NCBI GenBank assembly: GCA_021396245.1
Contig: WNYE01000016.1
Location: 310,001-374,000 of the forward strand
Source of the DNA: Sporothrix humicola
Taxonomy: Eukaryota; Ascomycota; Sordariomycetes; Ophiostomatales; Ophiostomataceae
Reading direction: 5' to 3'
DNA length: 64,000 nucleotides
Shown here: piece by piece, positions 11,855-24,382 of the stretch
Position numbering within the stretch: position 1 is the first letter of the stretch
Layout of the letters: each line of letters opens with the position of its first letter
Program-made: the position numbers and the translations under genes
The notes under the pieces: generated by a model
The model's database searches: none
What the model was told of the DNA's origin: nothing
Seen by the model: only the letters and a program-made list of their open reading frames with translations

Positions 11855-13862
11855 CTAGTACGACGCCATACGACGAGCGTGGCCACGATCGCAACCCAGA
11901 ATAGGAGAGCCAAAGCCCACTCCCATGGCAGGCACAGGCGAGGAGTCCAGCGACAGCAGGCTGGACGAGTTCACGCTGCGACCGGGGGCAGTAGGCGACG
12001 ACACATCGTTGAACTGGAAAGACTTTTGTCTCTGCGCAGCACCACGACCGTTGCCGGCACTCGGGCTGGCGTCGTGCTGGCCAAAGGCGAAAGTCTGGGC
12101 ACGGTGCAGGCCCTTGCGGTTCTGCTTGAGACGGCCCATGCCACGCTCGCAGGCAAAGGCGTGCTCGGCAGCGTCCATCTCAACGTAGGCCTGCGGGTAG
12201 CAGCGGCAAGGGTGCTCCCCAAAGAAGCCACTGTAACCGCCATCCAGAATGTACAGCTCCGGGTAGGACAGGCGAGGGTAGTGCTCAGCGTTCACGGCAC
12301 GGTCTTCGGCGCGGATGTGGCGCGCCATGAGAGGTGCACGGTGGGCCGAGTACTCGCAGTGCAGCACGATGAGCGTCCGGCTGCCGCGCTCAAGAGCAGG
12401 CGGCGTGCCGTCAGCAGGGCTCGCGCGGAACAGATGCGTGGCCAGCAAGTCCTTGTCGTTGTAGTTGATGGCGTCGTTGATGTGGCCGCCCTCGTACTCG
12501 TACTCAAAACGGCAGTCAATAATGAGCTTCTGGTCAAAAATGTCGTTGAACTGGCCGTCAAGCACACGCAGCAGAGTCGCACGGTCGATGCGGGGAATGG
12601 AGTCGTTCTGGCCTTCCGGGAAGAAGTGGGGCAGAGTAGGAGTCTGGGGTGCAGTAGTCGCCTCGTCGGTATCCATGACAGAAGTCAGCAGAGAAGGCTG
12701 CAGGCCGGAAGGTGCCGCTGCACCATTGGCGCTGTCCGCATCACGCTTGACCTTCATCATGTCAATGGGGTTCTCGAACATGCTCAGAGACCGCCGGTAC
12801 TGCCGACGCGGACGGACAAAAGAGCTCGACTGGCGGCGGATATGACCATTGATGGGCGAGCCGGTGCGCGAGCTAGACGCAGAACCGGCGCTGCTCATGG
12901 AGACGAACGAAGGCCGCGAACGGATCGGGCCACCAACACCGGATCCACTAGCAGCAGCAGCACACGGACTGTGAGACGTCTGGGGCCGACGCTCGGCGTG
13001 AGTTTGAGAAGCATTGGCCTGTGGTGGTGACTCCTGGAAGCATTCAGACAGAGACAGAGATGAAGAGCTCGATGTGCGGCTCTCGCCAAACTTGAAGAAA
13101 GGAAGCTGGTTGTCAGAGTGCATGCGGGTCGGTCCAGCAAAGGAGTAACCCTTGGCTCGCGTGAGCGAAGCTCTCCGGGGCAGCTTTCTGCGTCTACAAC
13201 TGTTAGTCTCTCATTCACGACCCTATGTGTTATTGTCAAGTTAAAAAATCCACATACTCGAGTGCATTGGCAAGCGTTCTAGACGGCTCCATGGCGATCG
13301 GTGCCGAGCTTGCGACTAGTGCCTGTGCGTGGGCCTCTGCGGCAGGTTGTGACGGGCAGGGCGACTCGAGCATCATCTGGTCGTCGTTCTCCGATGCCGG
13401 GCAAGGCGAGGCTGGTGAAGCCATCTGGGGCTCGGTCTCGGCGGCCACAAAAGCAGCAACGACCTTCTTGGGCAGGGGCGTCATATCCATGAGAGCCTCG
13501 ACTGGGAGAGGAGACGAGGAAACAGGTAATGGCGCTTGCTTCAAGGAATGGCAGGTCGTTGTGAAGAGGGCCCGACGGGGTGTGGGAAAGCGAGGGCTGG
13601 CATCTTCGCCAATGGAGAAGTTCTGACACAGGTCGGCAGCCAAAGAGCCGGCAGGCGAGGAGCCGTGAACGGGGCCGAAGCACTCCTGGTTAAGCTGGTC
13701 GCGGATGCTAAACGCACCACCGGCACCGGAGCCGTTCAGGCCACGGCCGTTGCTACGGGGCTTGCCAGGAGACAGACGGACACGCAGGTTTGTGAAAAGG
13801 TCCCGCTTGCCAAAAGGAGCTGCTGGCCGGTGCATGGCGGCCAGTGGCGAGGAAGTCTCCAT
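11855..13862 (-). CDS. M-phase inducer phosphatase, Cdc25/Mih1 family (rhodanese-fold dual-specificity phosphatase)
   Basis: Two exons (13258-13862 and 11855-13193) with a 64-bp intron (13194-13257, donor GTATGT, branch GACTAAC) give 647 residues. The junction is phase 2 and reads NALERRKLPRRASLTRAKG. Residues 1 to about 375 are a Ser/Pro-rich regulatory region. The catalytic rhodanese domain follows: ATLLRVLDGQFNDIFDQKLI, then DCRFEYEYEGGHINDAINY, and the signature HCEYSAHR with Cys481 as predicted nucleophile and Arg487 closing the CX5R loop. LYILDGGYSGFF and the MDAAEH block complete the fold; fungal Cdc25 proteins share this pattern. Family role: removal of the inhibitory phosphates on Cdk1 to start mitosis. 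The long N-terminus with basic RRKLPRRAS-type sites is the usual place for checkpoint phosphorylation and 14-3-3 binding. The C-terminal ~90 residues are basic and Ser-rich. Confidence 0.95.
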
Positions 13863-15500
13863 TTTGGGTGGAGAGGGAGGTGTGTGAGAGGGAGAAGGGA
13901 GTTGATCAGGCCGTCGAAAGCCTGACCAACGTAGACTACTGGATTAATACAGTGTGTAAGAGTTGACGCCTTTGAGCAAAGGCGTGGAAGGTCGGAATAT
14001 CTCGTCGTTCGTATTCTCTTTTTCTTTCGTCGTTTTATGTATCGTATATCCTCGTGGTCGGTCCTGCGATCACGTTTACGAGAGAGGAGAGATGTGAGGG
14101 CTCGTCGGAGGGTCGACGAGGTCGGATCAAAGAGGGACGAAAGGCGAACGGGGGAGAAGAGTGGTGGTAGATGTTAAAGAGCTGAGCTGCTTGTAGACAT
14201 TGGGAGAAGCCGTGTGAGTCGGAATGGTGGCGGTAGTAAAGAAGAAAGTTCGAATATCTCGAATATCATGGACAAGAGACCGGTGACGAGGTCGGTTGTC
14301 GTTGAAGTCGGTCGTGGGGAGAGACGGCCAACAGTAAGAGAATATGTCGAGTGGTTGTCGAGGTCCGCCGTCGATGTCGTGATATCGAGGGACGGGTGGG
14401 CGTGGTGATAGTGGTCGACGGCGAGGTGTCGAGTGCCGAGATGTCGAAATGTCGAGATTGTCGATATGTGAGGATATCGAGGAAGGTACAACCCAAGAGA
14501 AAGGAATGGGCGTGAGGGGAGTTTTGAGTAAAAGAAGTGACGGTGTGAAGCAAAAAAGTGGTGGACCAATTGGTTCGAGCTGTTGCACCGAGCAACGGAA
14601 GACCAAAGGGAGGGGAGAAGTGTGACGGAGAGAAGACGTCAAGCAAGGGCGGCGGCAGAAGAGGAGACCAGATGGGGCCGGCGATGGAAGAAAAGGAAGA
14701 GAGAAGCGAGAGGCGGAGTGGGGGGAAGAAGAAAGAAAAGAGGTGGGTGAGGTGAAGAACAAAAGAAAAGAAAAAGGAAAGAAGCAACGAGTGCAAAAGA
14801 GGAAAAAAGAGGCAAACGAAGGAAAGAGGAAAGAGGCAGAGACAAGAGACGACAGAGAGAGAAGGAACGAATGCGGGATCTGCGCAATGTTCGGTGTGGA
14901 ACTGGATTTCAGTATCTCTGGACCGTCCTGTTTCGGCAGGCGGGCGTGTCGCTGCTTCCCTCTCTGTGATGGACGGCAGGTGCTATGACATACGGCAACC
15001 AAAAGTAGTTTGTACCGGCTTGTCGTAGCTTCCTGTTTGAGGTTGAGTTCTCTGTCGTCTGCTCGGCTCTTTCCTTTTCGCAAAAGCGTCACACACTTTG
15101 CGTCGTTGGTGAGAAAAAAAGAGGGAAGAAAAAAAGAGGAGTAGGTTGTCAGGGGAGATCGGACAAAGATATGGGTTTTGCGGTGCTGGCGGCGACAGTG
15201 CGTGAAGTGAGTGAAAAAAAGGCTCGACCCCAAAAAAACAGTCTGCATATGCAATGCAGCAGCGGTTCGGAAGCTGCAAGTCGCACCTGCGTTCAGGCCT
15301 AAAATGGTGGAGTTACAGGGGCCACAGAAGGAAGGAGAGCTGGTGACAAGAAAAGAAAAAAAGAAGGAAGCAACGACCATGGCGACGAGCGACCAACGAC
15401 CAGCACCCGCAACGAGAGACACGGCAAGGGCCACCCACTGGCAGTGGAGAGTGCAACAGGTGGTCTGGCGAACCAAAGCGCAGATGACAGCGGATTGGCC
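13863..15500 (-). promoter_or_regulatory. Upstream region and probable long 5' leader of the Cdc25-type gene
   Basis: The + strand is very purine-rich from about 14090 to 15400, so the sense strand of the phosphatase gene is C/T-rich, mirroring the region before 3737. A 449-codon open frame on the minus strand (14127-15476) is composed almost only of Ser, Phe, Leu, Pro and Thr and reads as composition, not as a protein. GTCG/GATATCGA-type words recur between 14270 and 14480. I infer promoter plus long untranslated leader. Confidence 0.45.
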
Positions 15501-18500
15501 GCCCCTGGCAGGGTTCCTGGGACCTGACTATGGGCGCTAGGGCACGACGCTACGGTATTACACAGGGCACTACTGAATTTCAGCGTGATACAGTCTTCTC
15601 ACACGCAACATCGCAACCAACTTTTCATGGAAACACAGCCAACCCGCTCCATGGATCTTGGCGGGGTCTGACCTTCCGAGAGGTCAGGAAAAGGTCACTG
15701 GGGCAGACTGGACCAGACTGGAGCATCTGCAAGGTTTTCTCGCTTTTTCTCGCTTTTTTTCCTAGCGCCGTATCCTGGGGCGCCCGTAAGCGCTGCGGCG
15801 GAGAAACGGTAGGGCGGGCGGCAGGGCGACCCCATAGCAACAGAGGTACGTACCGCTGCGGGTGCGGGCGAAACAGGGCGCTGGACGCTGTGGACACTGT
15901 CTCTCCACTAACAACCTCTAAAAGCAACAAAAGCCAGCCAAGATCCAACGATCAGCCTTTCTTCCTCAGTTGGTTAACGTGAACGTGAGCATTTGGGGGC
16001 ATTTGGTTGTCATTTTTGTGAGCATTTGTCGCGAGCAAGCACGCGATGTCGTGCTGGAGCCTAAATGCCAGGCGAGAGGTACCGTGGAGATAGTGTCTAG
16101 GACGACAGACGATCACTGGCGAAGAAAGACGCAACAACATGAAAAGTGGACAAGACAAAAAAGAGGAGAATGGGAAAGGTAATTCGGCCCCCAAGAATTT
16201 TGCTTCTCACTTTTTTACTGTTCACCATTCAGATAAAAGACCCAAAAGGCCCAGAGAAAGAGACACGACCAACCCGATCCAGAGCGTTGGCTGCACATCA
16301 GTCTTCAATAGCCAGCTGAAGACACATGAGAGGCCACAAAAGACCACAATATCCACCAAAAAACCTTCTTCCACCAGTCTTGCAGGTCGCAATCCAAAGA
16401 ACAGCGCCGTCGATGGCGCTTGTCGTCATCTTCACTCACGAGTCTGTCTGTCCTTATCTTACGGCATTTTCGTGCTTGTCCGCCGGCCTTCTCTCCCGTC
16501 CTTTTGCCTGCCAGAGTGCCATGCCAGCTGAAAAGAAGACCAGCAAACCTTTCCAAGCTTCAGCCGCCCCAGACATGATGCTCTAACCAGAACCGGCCAT
16601 TCTCATCTTCTTTTCTCTTGCTCTCTGGCGCATCGCATCCCTGGCGGCAATGTGGGACCTCCTCCACTGCCAACTGGCAAAGTCAAAGTCTGGTCTGGTC
16701 CGTGCCGTCTGTTTTACTCAGTAATATTCCTTTCAGACCGAGAGTGTGAGTCGGAGACACCCCGGTCGCGTTGTTTCGGAATCTTGATCCTTCCAGACTG
16801 GTCAGGATGCAAAAATAAGGTGAGAAATGAGAGAAACGACAAAGATAGAGCCAGAGATACGACGCCATTTCCCGGGTGCCGTCATGAGGAGAGAGAAAAA
16901 AAGCCACTGGACTTGAGGCTTGGCCAGATTGGACTGGACTCGAAATGGTGCAAGCGCTATGGAGTTCTCGACTCTGGTCGACGTTGGTCGACGTTGGTCG
17001 ACGTTCCTGTTGAATGTCGAGGGAGAAAGAAAGCGCCAAAATGGTCACAAAAACGAAAAGGAACACATGCCAACTCGCAGGCGAACGCGCAACGGCCTCG
17101 CCGGTTCAAAGCTGCCAAGTAGACCAGTGCACGCACGATACGATACGATGCAAGCCGATAGAGTCGGTAGAATGAAAAGACAGGCACGACCGATTGCACC
17201 AAGAGGGTCAACGTCCAAGAGGGTCAAATTCCGATCGAGCAGGTAAGTTACATAGTAATACTGAGGAGAAATTCAATGCAACGATACCAACGTGATGACA
17301 ACGCGATGCGAACACGATGCAATGCAAGGGAGGAGACCGTAGCACGAAACGAAACGAGCAGGGCCCAGAACAGGCCCAGAGTCCAAAATGATGCACGATA
17401 TCCGTTCAAAAAAGACTATCACCAAAAAGTGTCAATACGACGGAGCACATTCACACCGTATGGGGTCGTTTTTGTATGGAATATGGGGCCGGTGGACACA
17501 AAGACAGGGAGAAATAATGTCAAAAGACATGGCAAATTTCAACTGCACGACCGCTCACGTTGCAATTGCAAGCCAAAACCAAAACGACGCAAAAAACGAC
17601 TGGGGAAGGTCACCACAAAACGCCCAAACGAGAGCTTCCATGCGACCACGAAGGACCAAGGTTATTGAGAGGTATGGAAGAGTCCACTGCAAAGACGACA
17701 AGCCCTCGCAAAAAGGTGACAAAAGAGAGCCCCTTCATCGCACAAAGAATGGAGAGACAAGGAACGTGCCGTGCGCACAAGCTTCACCCTTTCTGAGCAC
17801 TCTGTCTGTTGCAACCCAAGTGTCTGAAAAGGAAAGGAAGAGACACAAAAAGGGAGCTTGGGCCAGGCGTGCCGCTCCGGGCAGATGAAGACCGAAGAAA
17901 GGAAAAGCTGGCAAGAAAGGTACCGAATATTTGATGTCACAGAAGCAATGGCAATCAAATGAAAGTCTCCAAAAAAGAAACTTCTCCAAATGAAAAGAGG
18001 TCTCGAAAGTCTCAGAAAGTCTCCAAGAAACAAGCGACAAGGTGGACGGCAAGGTGCGTCTGCGCGTCCCGTCCCCCAATATCGTCCGCCTCCAGGCCTC
18101 TGCCAATAGCTACCTTGTATGAGACACAAGAGGGGGAGAAATGGGGGCCCAAGAGCTCCAGAAATGGAAATGCAATAAACGAAAGCAAGGGAGGAAGAAA
18201 GCTTTGACAAGTGAAGAAAAGGACACGCAAAAAAGAACCAACAGCCGATGTGAAGAAATACGACAGCCGGATATGGAGATGAAGCTGGCATAAGATGGAT
18301 CATGAAATAAGAACCAGGCCTAGAGCTCCAGAAGAGGAGCTCCGAAATAAGAGCTTCAGATTCGAATCTCTTTTCGCTGTCAATTTTGTCAAAAATAACC
18401 GCCCCGTTGTCGGAGGAAATGGAGACCAACACGGCTCCAGCTGGGACGCGGCCGTGGTTGGCTGTCAAAGGAAACGCAGTATCGCCGGATGCGTTGAGTG

Positions 18501-21500
18501 GATGCGTGCGCCTCGTTTTCTTCTTTCGTTTGTTTGTTTCGTTTGCTTCTTTTGTTTCCTGGCGGTTCATTTACCTGCAATTGAGATGACTTCATCCAAT
18601 TTTCATTTTCGGTCTGTCGATGAACACTGTTTGCAAGATCTGATTTGCTTGGCTCTGCCCTGTTTTTGGCGCCCACTTTCGTCGCTTCTTTTCGGCTTTT
18701 CCCTCTTCTCTTGTTTCCACGCTTTTTGCTGGTTTTCACGGTTTATTTTGCGGTCCATTTCCTTTACTCCAATTGGCCCGTGTGCGACGCGAAGTAAATA
18801 AAGCTGTTTTGGCGTGAAAAAGAGGGGCGGCGCGTCCAATCGCGTTGGTGTGTGTACAAGTGAGATACACCTAGATACAGTGGGTTGTGCGCCTTGAGTG
18901 CCGTACCACAGGTGTAACTTGGGTGTAGCTTGTGGCACAGTTATCGTAAGCGGCGAAACGTGGTTGACAGGTGTTTTGTGAGTGAGGCAAAGCTTTATTA
19001 CAGGGGCTGTAGGGGCGCCAGCGTATTCCTGTGTCCAGTGTAGCTGCTGTACTGAGATTTGTCGCTGTGGCCCCTGCAACCGCCGTACTCCGTCCACTCA
19101 GAGCCAGTGATGTCAACTCTCCAAGATAAGCATTTCCACAATGTTGACTTTCCCTGGATCGGAGTTTTTCTCGAGATTATGTTCTCCAATCTCAGCACCC
19201 CATTGCCTCATGCCCTCTTCGTCCAGCTCATCTCTCTCTTCCCTCTTTGAGAAATACCAGGCCCTCACAGCCTTCCCAGTCTGTCGTAGCGCCGGCCACT
19301 CCAAGAACAAGCGCCGTCTTTTCGTTTTTGAGTCCGTCATCTCTTTTGATTTTTAACATTTCACCTCCTCGTCGCGCAAATGCAGACAAGCACACTGAAA
19401 AGGCAAGCGAGGCACGCCCGTGGCCCGCCGTGCCGCCCGTCGAGTGCAAACTCAGTAGCGATCAACATGTTGCAATCTCGATAGACGGCGCCATCAACTG
19501 TATCTTACTTTGAATTACGACGTATCTAACCTTACGAGCATGGTGAATTGGGAAGCATGTTCACTTCAGCACGATTAACAGGCACATTGCCTGAAGGATA
19601 CAAAAAGGCCAACGGCAAAAAGGGTATCCCACAAACAAGCGGGCCTGAATACCTGGATACTGGAGATTGGAGTGGCCCAAAAGGCTGAAATGCACATGAG
19701 ATACGCCATTCCGGTCGCTACGGCGCCAAATCGATGGAATATCTGAACTACCTGAAGTATCTGAAATATTTCGGGCCTGGAATGTCGGCCAGAGCCTTGT
19801 TTTTTTCTACCGACAACGGAGGCCCCGCGGAGAGCGAGGACTGCAAGCTAAAAAGACTAAAATCTCGTGCTGTTGCGCGTTCGCTGCTCGCCAATCTCTC
19901 TCCCAGGCATGGAGACCCAAAATGAAGCTTCTTTCTCTTTTAGTAGTGAACAAAATCGTCCAACGTGGACGAAGTCTTCTGGCATGCATCGAAACGATTA
20001 CAGTGGATATGATGCCAGTCTCTTCTCATGTCGACCGGTGGTCAAACCCCAACGGGCAAGACCTTGCGAGAAGTTTTGACTTTGAAAAGGTCTCCAAAAG
20101 TATCTAAAGTACCTGCATGTCCTCGTCTCCGTCTCGAGTGTCTTCTTCTCCGGAAAAAAAGCGTGCAGGGGCTCGGAGCTCCCCTGGTCACCCCCTCCTT
20201 TTTGCCCCTACCTCTCAGCCTCCCAGAGTCTCTTTCCCCTCCTCCTTCGTCTTGGTCGCCCCGGCGTCGCCCCGGTAGCTATGGGCATAGTGGGGTTTTT
20301 CTCTTTCTTTTCTTTGCGTGACCTTTCTCGCCATGCTTCCTCTCTCACCTCTCACTATTCTTCTTTCAGTGTGCCGTATGTCGTACCTCTGCAATAACAA
20401 GGGGTCCGTTTGAGCGGACGAACCACAGCTCACAGAGGACATCTCTCCTCCTTTTGTCAATATCCCTGCCGCCTCCATAAAATCCATAAGGCGGGCTGTG
20501 CAAAGGATTGAGGAGACTCACACGCCTCGCCCTTTGTCCTCTTTCTCGCTTTTCTTACAAAGCCAGACTCTTGCAACCTCGGTTTCCGCTTTTGGTCGTA
20601 TGTTTTCTTTTTTCCATACAGGGGCAAGAGCGCCAAACCACGATGAGAATATGAGAAGATGAGAGTCTCCCTCTCCAAATACTGGAAATCCTGGCAGGGC
20701 GGACAAGGGGGCCAGCAACAGCTGAGCTGAAGCTGTCAGAAAGAGGTGCATGATCCTTGCTGATGCTCCTCAATGTTCGCCGATTTCAGATTTCAAACAA
20801 GCAAGTTACTGTGATGGGAAGCCGGGATATTGAGGACAATGAGTATTTCGAGTGACATGTGTACGGAGTACTTGGCGAGCTTGGGTACTTGTAGTGACCT
20901 CATCTTTGACCAAGTATCTGTCTCATTGGCATTGAAATCTCCGGGCATTGAGACCAATTTTCTTGGCCGCTGTTTTCTTCTTTTTGCCTCTTTTGCGCGT
21001 ATTGTTCTCGATCCAGAGTAATTTTGAGACTGTCAAGACTTTTTACTTTCTATTGTTCTGATTGCCAAGGAGAAGGCTGAGAAACGAAAGGAGATGAAAA
21101 TAATTAAAAGAAAATAAGAAAGAAAGGCCGAAAAAAGACACGAGTCAACGAGGAACACACAAAACAAGGATTTTGGAATTCAAAGAGCCGCCTCTGCTGG
21201 ATTACAGAGGACTTTTGTCGGCGCGGGACAAGATGAAGTCGACGTGGAAAGGCAAGAAAAGCATGGGAATAAACTCGAAAAGACGCATTTCTACACATTC
21301 TTGCTGTTGCAACGAGAGCGTCAGAACAGCAGGCGCGCGACCATCTTGCCTGAACAAGGAGGTGTCCTGTCCATCCGTCTTTTTGGTCGATTTTGTCACT
21401 TTTTGTCCCTTGTTTCTCATCTCTCAGATTCTGCCCCGGCGACATGTTGCTTTGCCGCCCGAGTCTGCATTCCTGTGTCGGCTTGGCCCGCGTTGGGATG

Positions 21501-23385
21501 TGTGTGTGTCTTGACTCTTGTGTCCTGACATGCCACACCATCTTCTCTGATCGCACATCCACACAACGCGTGCGCACGGGGCGACGGAGCCTATCCTCTC
21601 CACTCTGCAATCCATCCCTTACGTCTTTTTCCCTCGTTTTTTGGTCGTCTGCTTCTCTCTATCTCTCACTCTCTGCATATTGCATGCATGATCTCCCTTC
21701 TTTTCTTCTTTTATCCCTTCCGTTGCTTCTCCCGTCTTTCTTGTTCTTTTACGAGTATTTGTTCCCGCTGTTTTAGCTCTGGTTACGAACCTTTTGTTGC
21801 CCGTCCCCGGTTCTTTGCTTTGCCAAAATGCATGCATGCATCGTGCATAGAAACCACTTTACAAGGAACAAATACCCGCAGGGCCCGCAAGGGCCTCTGA
21901 AAGGCCCCGGCCAGTTCGCCTGTTTCGGGATGTGCGGCTCAAGACAAACTGCTTTTCTTCTCCCATGTTCTCCGTACTTTTCTTCGTTTGCACCCGTAGT
22001 TTTGATCATAGGATACTTTTCAGCCAGGTTGCTGCCAGGAAAACACCGCCCGATGTTCACATGCGTTCGTGCGAAACGTCCAAAATTGTCCTAAACGACG
22101 GCGGGCGGGCTGAGCCAGCGGGGGTTTCTTGTCAATGACAAGGAGGGTTGCAAGCCCGACAAGGAGCGAGGGAGCGTAGCGCCTGGTGAGAAGGATGTTT
22201 TGAAAGCAAAAGTTGAAAATAGAATCATGGATGGTGGATGGTCGAGGGTGGTCCCGCGCTCATTACGTCGTTGACTTGGTGTGCAGCCTTTTTGTTGTCT
22301 CCGTCTCTCTTTCTCCTTTTCTCTTTTCTCCTTGACTCGCACTTATTTCTGACAGATACACACCATCTCGCCGCAAGGCAAGGCACAATGCGCAGTGCAG
22401 TGCGCAATGGCATAACCCCGCCCGGGATGGCATTGTATCGAAGGATCTTGAATGAGAGACAACAGACAAGAAACAAGAAAACGAGAAAATGTCACCAAAA
22501 AGAGAAAGCAAAGACAGACAACCCTCCTCTGCGTCCATCGCCCCTCCCCGATGCATCCTTCCCTTGTGTACCCGAAACAGCCATCTCAAACAAACACACG
22601 ATCCCCAATTTGAGTTGTTGGCACTTTGAGTGTTTTTCAAAGTCTATTTACGACGTTAAAGTGCCCGTAGACAGAAATGGGGAACAAAGAAGAAACAACC
22701 GTGCGTTTGAGTCCTGCAGCTGCATCCTGCATGCGCTGTTTTTGTTCTCTTTCTGCGAATCCTCTTCTCCTCCTTTCCGTTTTCAAGTTTTCAAGCGAAC
22801 AAAGGGAGAAAGGGTGAGAAAAAGGACTACCGACGTAATTGCAAGGGAGGCTGAGAGTGCGCTGATGCCATTTTCTCTTTTTTCTCTTTTTGTTGCGGTT
22901 GCGGGCGTAGCGCCCGGGTCATTCGCTCGGTTTATCGTTTTTCGTTTGTTTACTTTCTCAGCGCTATCTTTGCTCAGCCGACTACCCCTCACCGCTCTTT
23001 TTCCTTGCTCTTCCCCTCCCATCTCGATGCATCCTTTTTAGCTTGCCAATGGCATCGTATTGTTCCTTGTTTTCCGTCGCTTCCATCGTTTTGTCACCCG
23101 GAAAAAAAGCGATCGTGACGTTTTGCATTTCGTGGTTGATTCAAAGGCATAAACGTTGCAAAACACACCCAAAGCAACTAAAAGTAAACAAATGACGTAC
23201 AGTGTGAGAAAAGCGCGCAGCGCGTTTTGGGGGGGGAGACCAAACAAACACAGGCGGGGGACAGGGGTGGTGGGTGAGCAACAACGCGAAGTCACGTTAC
23301 CACCCAACAGTAAGGCTCACGTGAGCTTCACTCTCACCTTCATCCTCATCGACCTTGCATCACGACAGGAACAAATGCGACGATA
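15501..23385. other. Gene-poor stretch of about 7.9 kb; no supportable gene
   Basis: No frame here carries a motif I recognise, and none shows the GC3-rich codon use of the neighbouring genes. The longest frames (17662-18570 minus, 302 codons; 22238-23041 plus, 267 codons) look like chance. The DNA is not notably AT-rich, so it does not look like a heavily mutated transposon. I see no terminal inverted repeats, no long terminal repeats and no tRNA. The stretch 18840-19110 has many GTGT/ACAC words. It could be distal regulatory sequence of the Cdc25-type gene or hold an unrecognised noncoding RNA. Confidence 0.4.
16977..17006. repeat. Three tandem copies of a 10-bp unit containing a SalI-type palindrome
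   Basis: The unit GTCGACGTTG is present in near-perfect triplicate. It is a short local repeat with no evident gene attached. Confidence 0.8.
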
Positions 23386-24382
23386 ATCTGTTAATAGATT
23401 ATTAAAATAGTATATTTATAGGTTTTATGGCTTTTTCTTATCTAGATTTATTTTATTTTATTTTTGTACGAATTTTCTAGAAGGAGTTGTGAATATTTTC
23501 ACGAGTTTATTTTCATATTCACGATCGTGAAAATCAGTGAAGACAATGTCTAACATATTGTCTTGGAAACTGCTCAACAAAACATATCACGAGCTTAAAC
23601 ACACAACCTGGATTAAAAACAAGCAGGCAATAAATATGATAGTTGCTCGGTGTACAGACACGCTTTTATCGTCGTGGCGTGTTTCTGTGGCACTTCTCCC
23701 CGTATTTTCGTAAAGTGGTTTTGAGCCACCATCCACGATATTTGTAAGGGATGACGCCCTTGGTGGTCATTTGATGCCCGTTGTCAGTTGCACAAAGATG
23801 ACAGGGCTGTGACAGATGAAATGAATGAGGAAATTGGAGTTTAGATGAACGTTACAGACAGAAACTGGGGAAGAGGGGGATGAATCAGATGGGGAGAGAA
23901 AGTTCATGATAAGTTCATGATATATGATGGTATCAGAGTCTCATATTGCACATCGGCAGATAGCCAAAATTGACACAACGATGGGCGCCAAAATTATGTG
24001 CTCATAGATAGGCTGCCATGGCAAGTATTGATTATCATGCAAAGCCATTTAACGGTAAGTCTGTACTTCTAGGCATAATATTTTATGATATTCAATATTC
24101 CCATGTCTGATATCTGCATGTTTGCACGATGCCTGGCCACACGAACAGTCCATTGTCACGGACAGTCTATTGTCACACGCTTATGTTTGAAAATATAAAT
24201 TGATAAACCAAGTGAACAATATAAAATATAAGGCCTCTATAAACATAGCAAGATACCCGTAAAAACACCAAAACCCCAAGCCAGTTATCCAAGAACCCAA
24301 ACGACATAAGAACAAAAACGTATGAAATATCCAAGCCAATAAAATAATACAGAGTTGAAAGACATAAAAGCACCTCTGAGCC
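23386..24382. other. AT-rich island with palindromes and short direct repeats
   Basis: Base composition shifts sharply at about 23386, from mixed sequence to strongly A/T-rich, and stays low in GC to the stop codon of the mannosyltransferase gene at 24383. It contains a perfect palindrome (23518-23531), a longer inverted repeat (23495-23534), and a 16-bp direct repeat ACAGTC(C/T)ATTGTCAC at 24145 and 24162. No protein motif seen, apart from a hydrophobic frame next to the mannosyltransferase stop (24173-24373, minus). It may include that gene's 3' UTR plus an old insertion or a matrix-attachment-like segment. Confidence 0.5.
23495..23534. repeat. Inverted repeat ATTTTCACGA / TCGTGAAAAT with an internal 14-bp palindrome
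   Basis: Arms at 23495-23504 and 23525-23534 are exact reverse complements. The right arm also forms the perfect palindrome TTCACGATCGTGAA at 23518-23531. It can form alternative hairpins or bind a dimeric protein. Confidence 0.75.

Noticed and set aside
11828..13030. 400-codon plus-strand frame opposite the Cdc25-type gene
   Set aside because: Antisense shadow of a GC3-rich gene; the minus strand carries the phosphatase active site.
14127..15476. 449-codon minus-strand open frame upstream of the Cdc25-type gene
   Set aside because: Composed almost only of Ser, Phe, Leu, Pro and Thr from a C/T-rich leader, with no motif and no housekeeping-type codon use.
18340..18380. TTCGAATC word resembling a tRNA T arm
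   Set aside because: No acceptor or anticodon stem can be built around it.
17662..18570. 302-codon minus-strand frame
   Set aside because: Mixed low-complexity content with no recognisable domain; codon use is unlike the real genes.
22238..23041. 267-codon plus-strand frame
   Set aside because: Hydrophobic C/T-derived ends and no conserved motif; best explained by composition.
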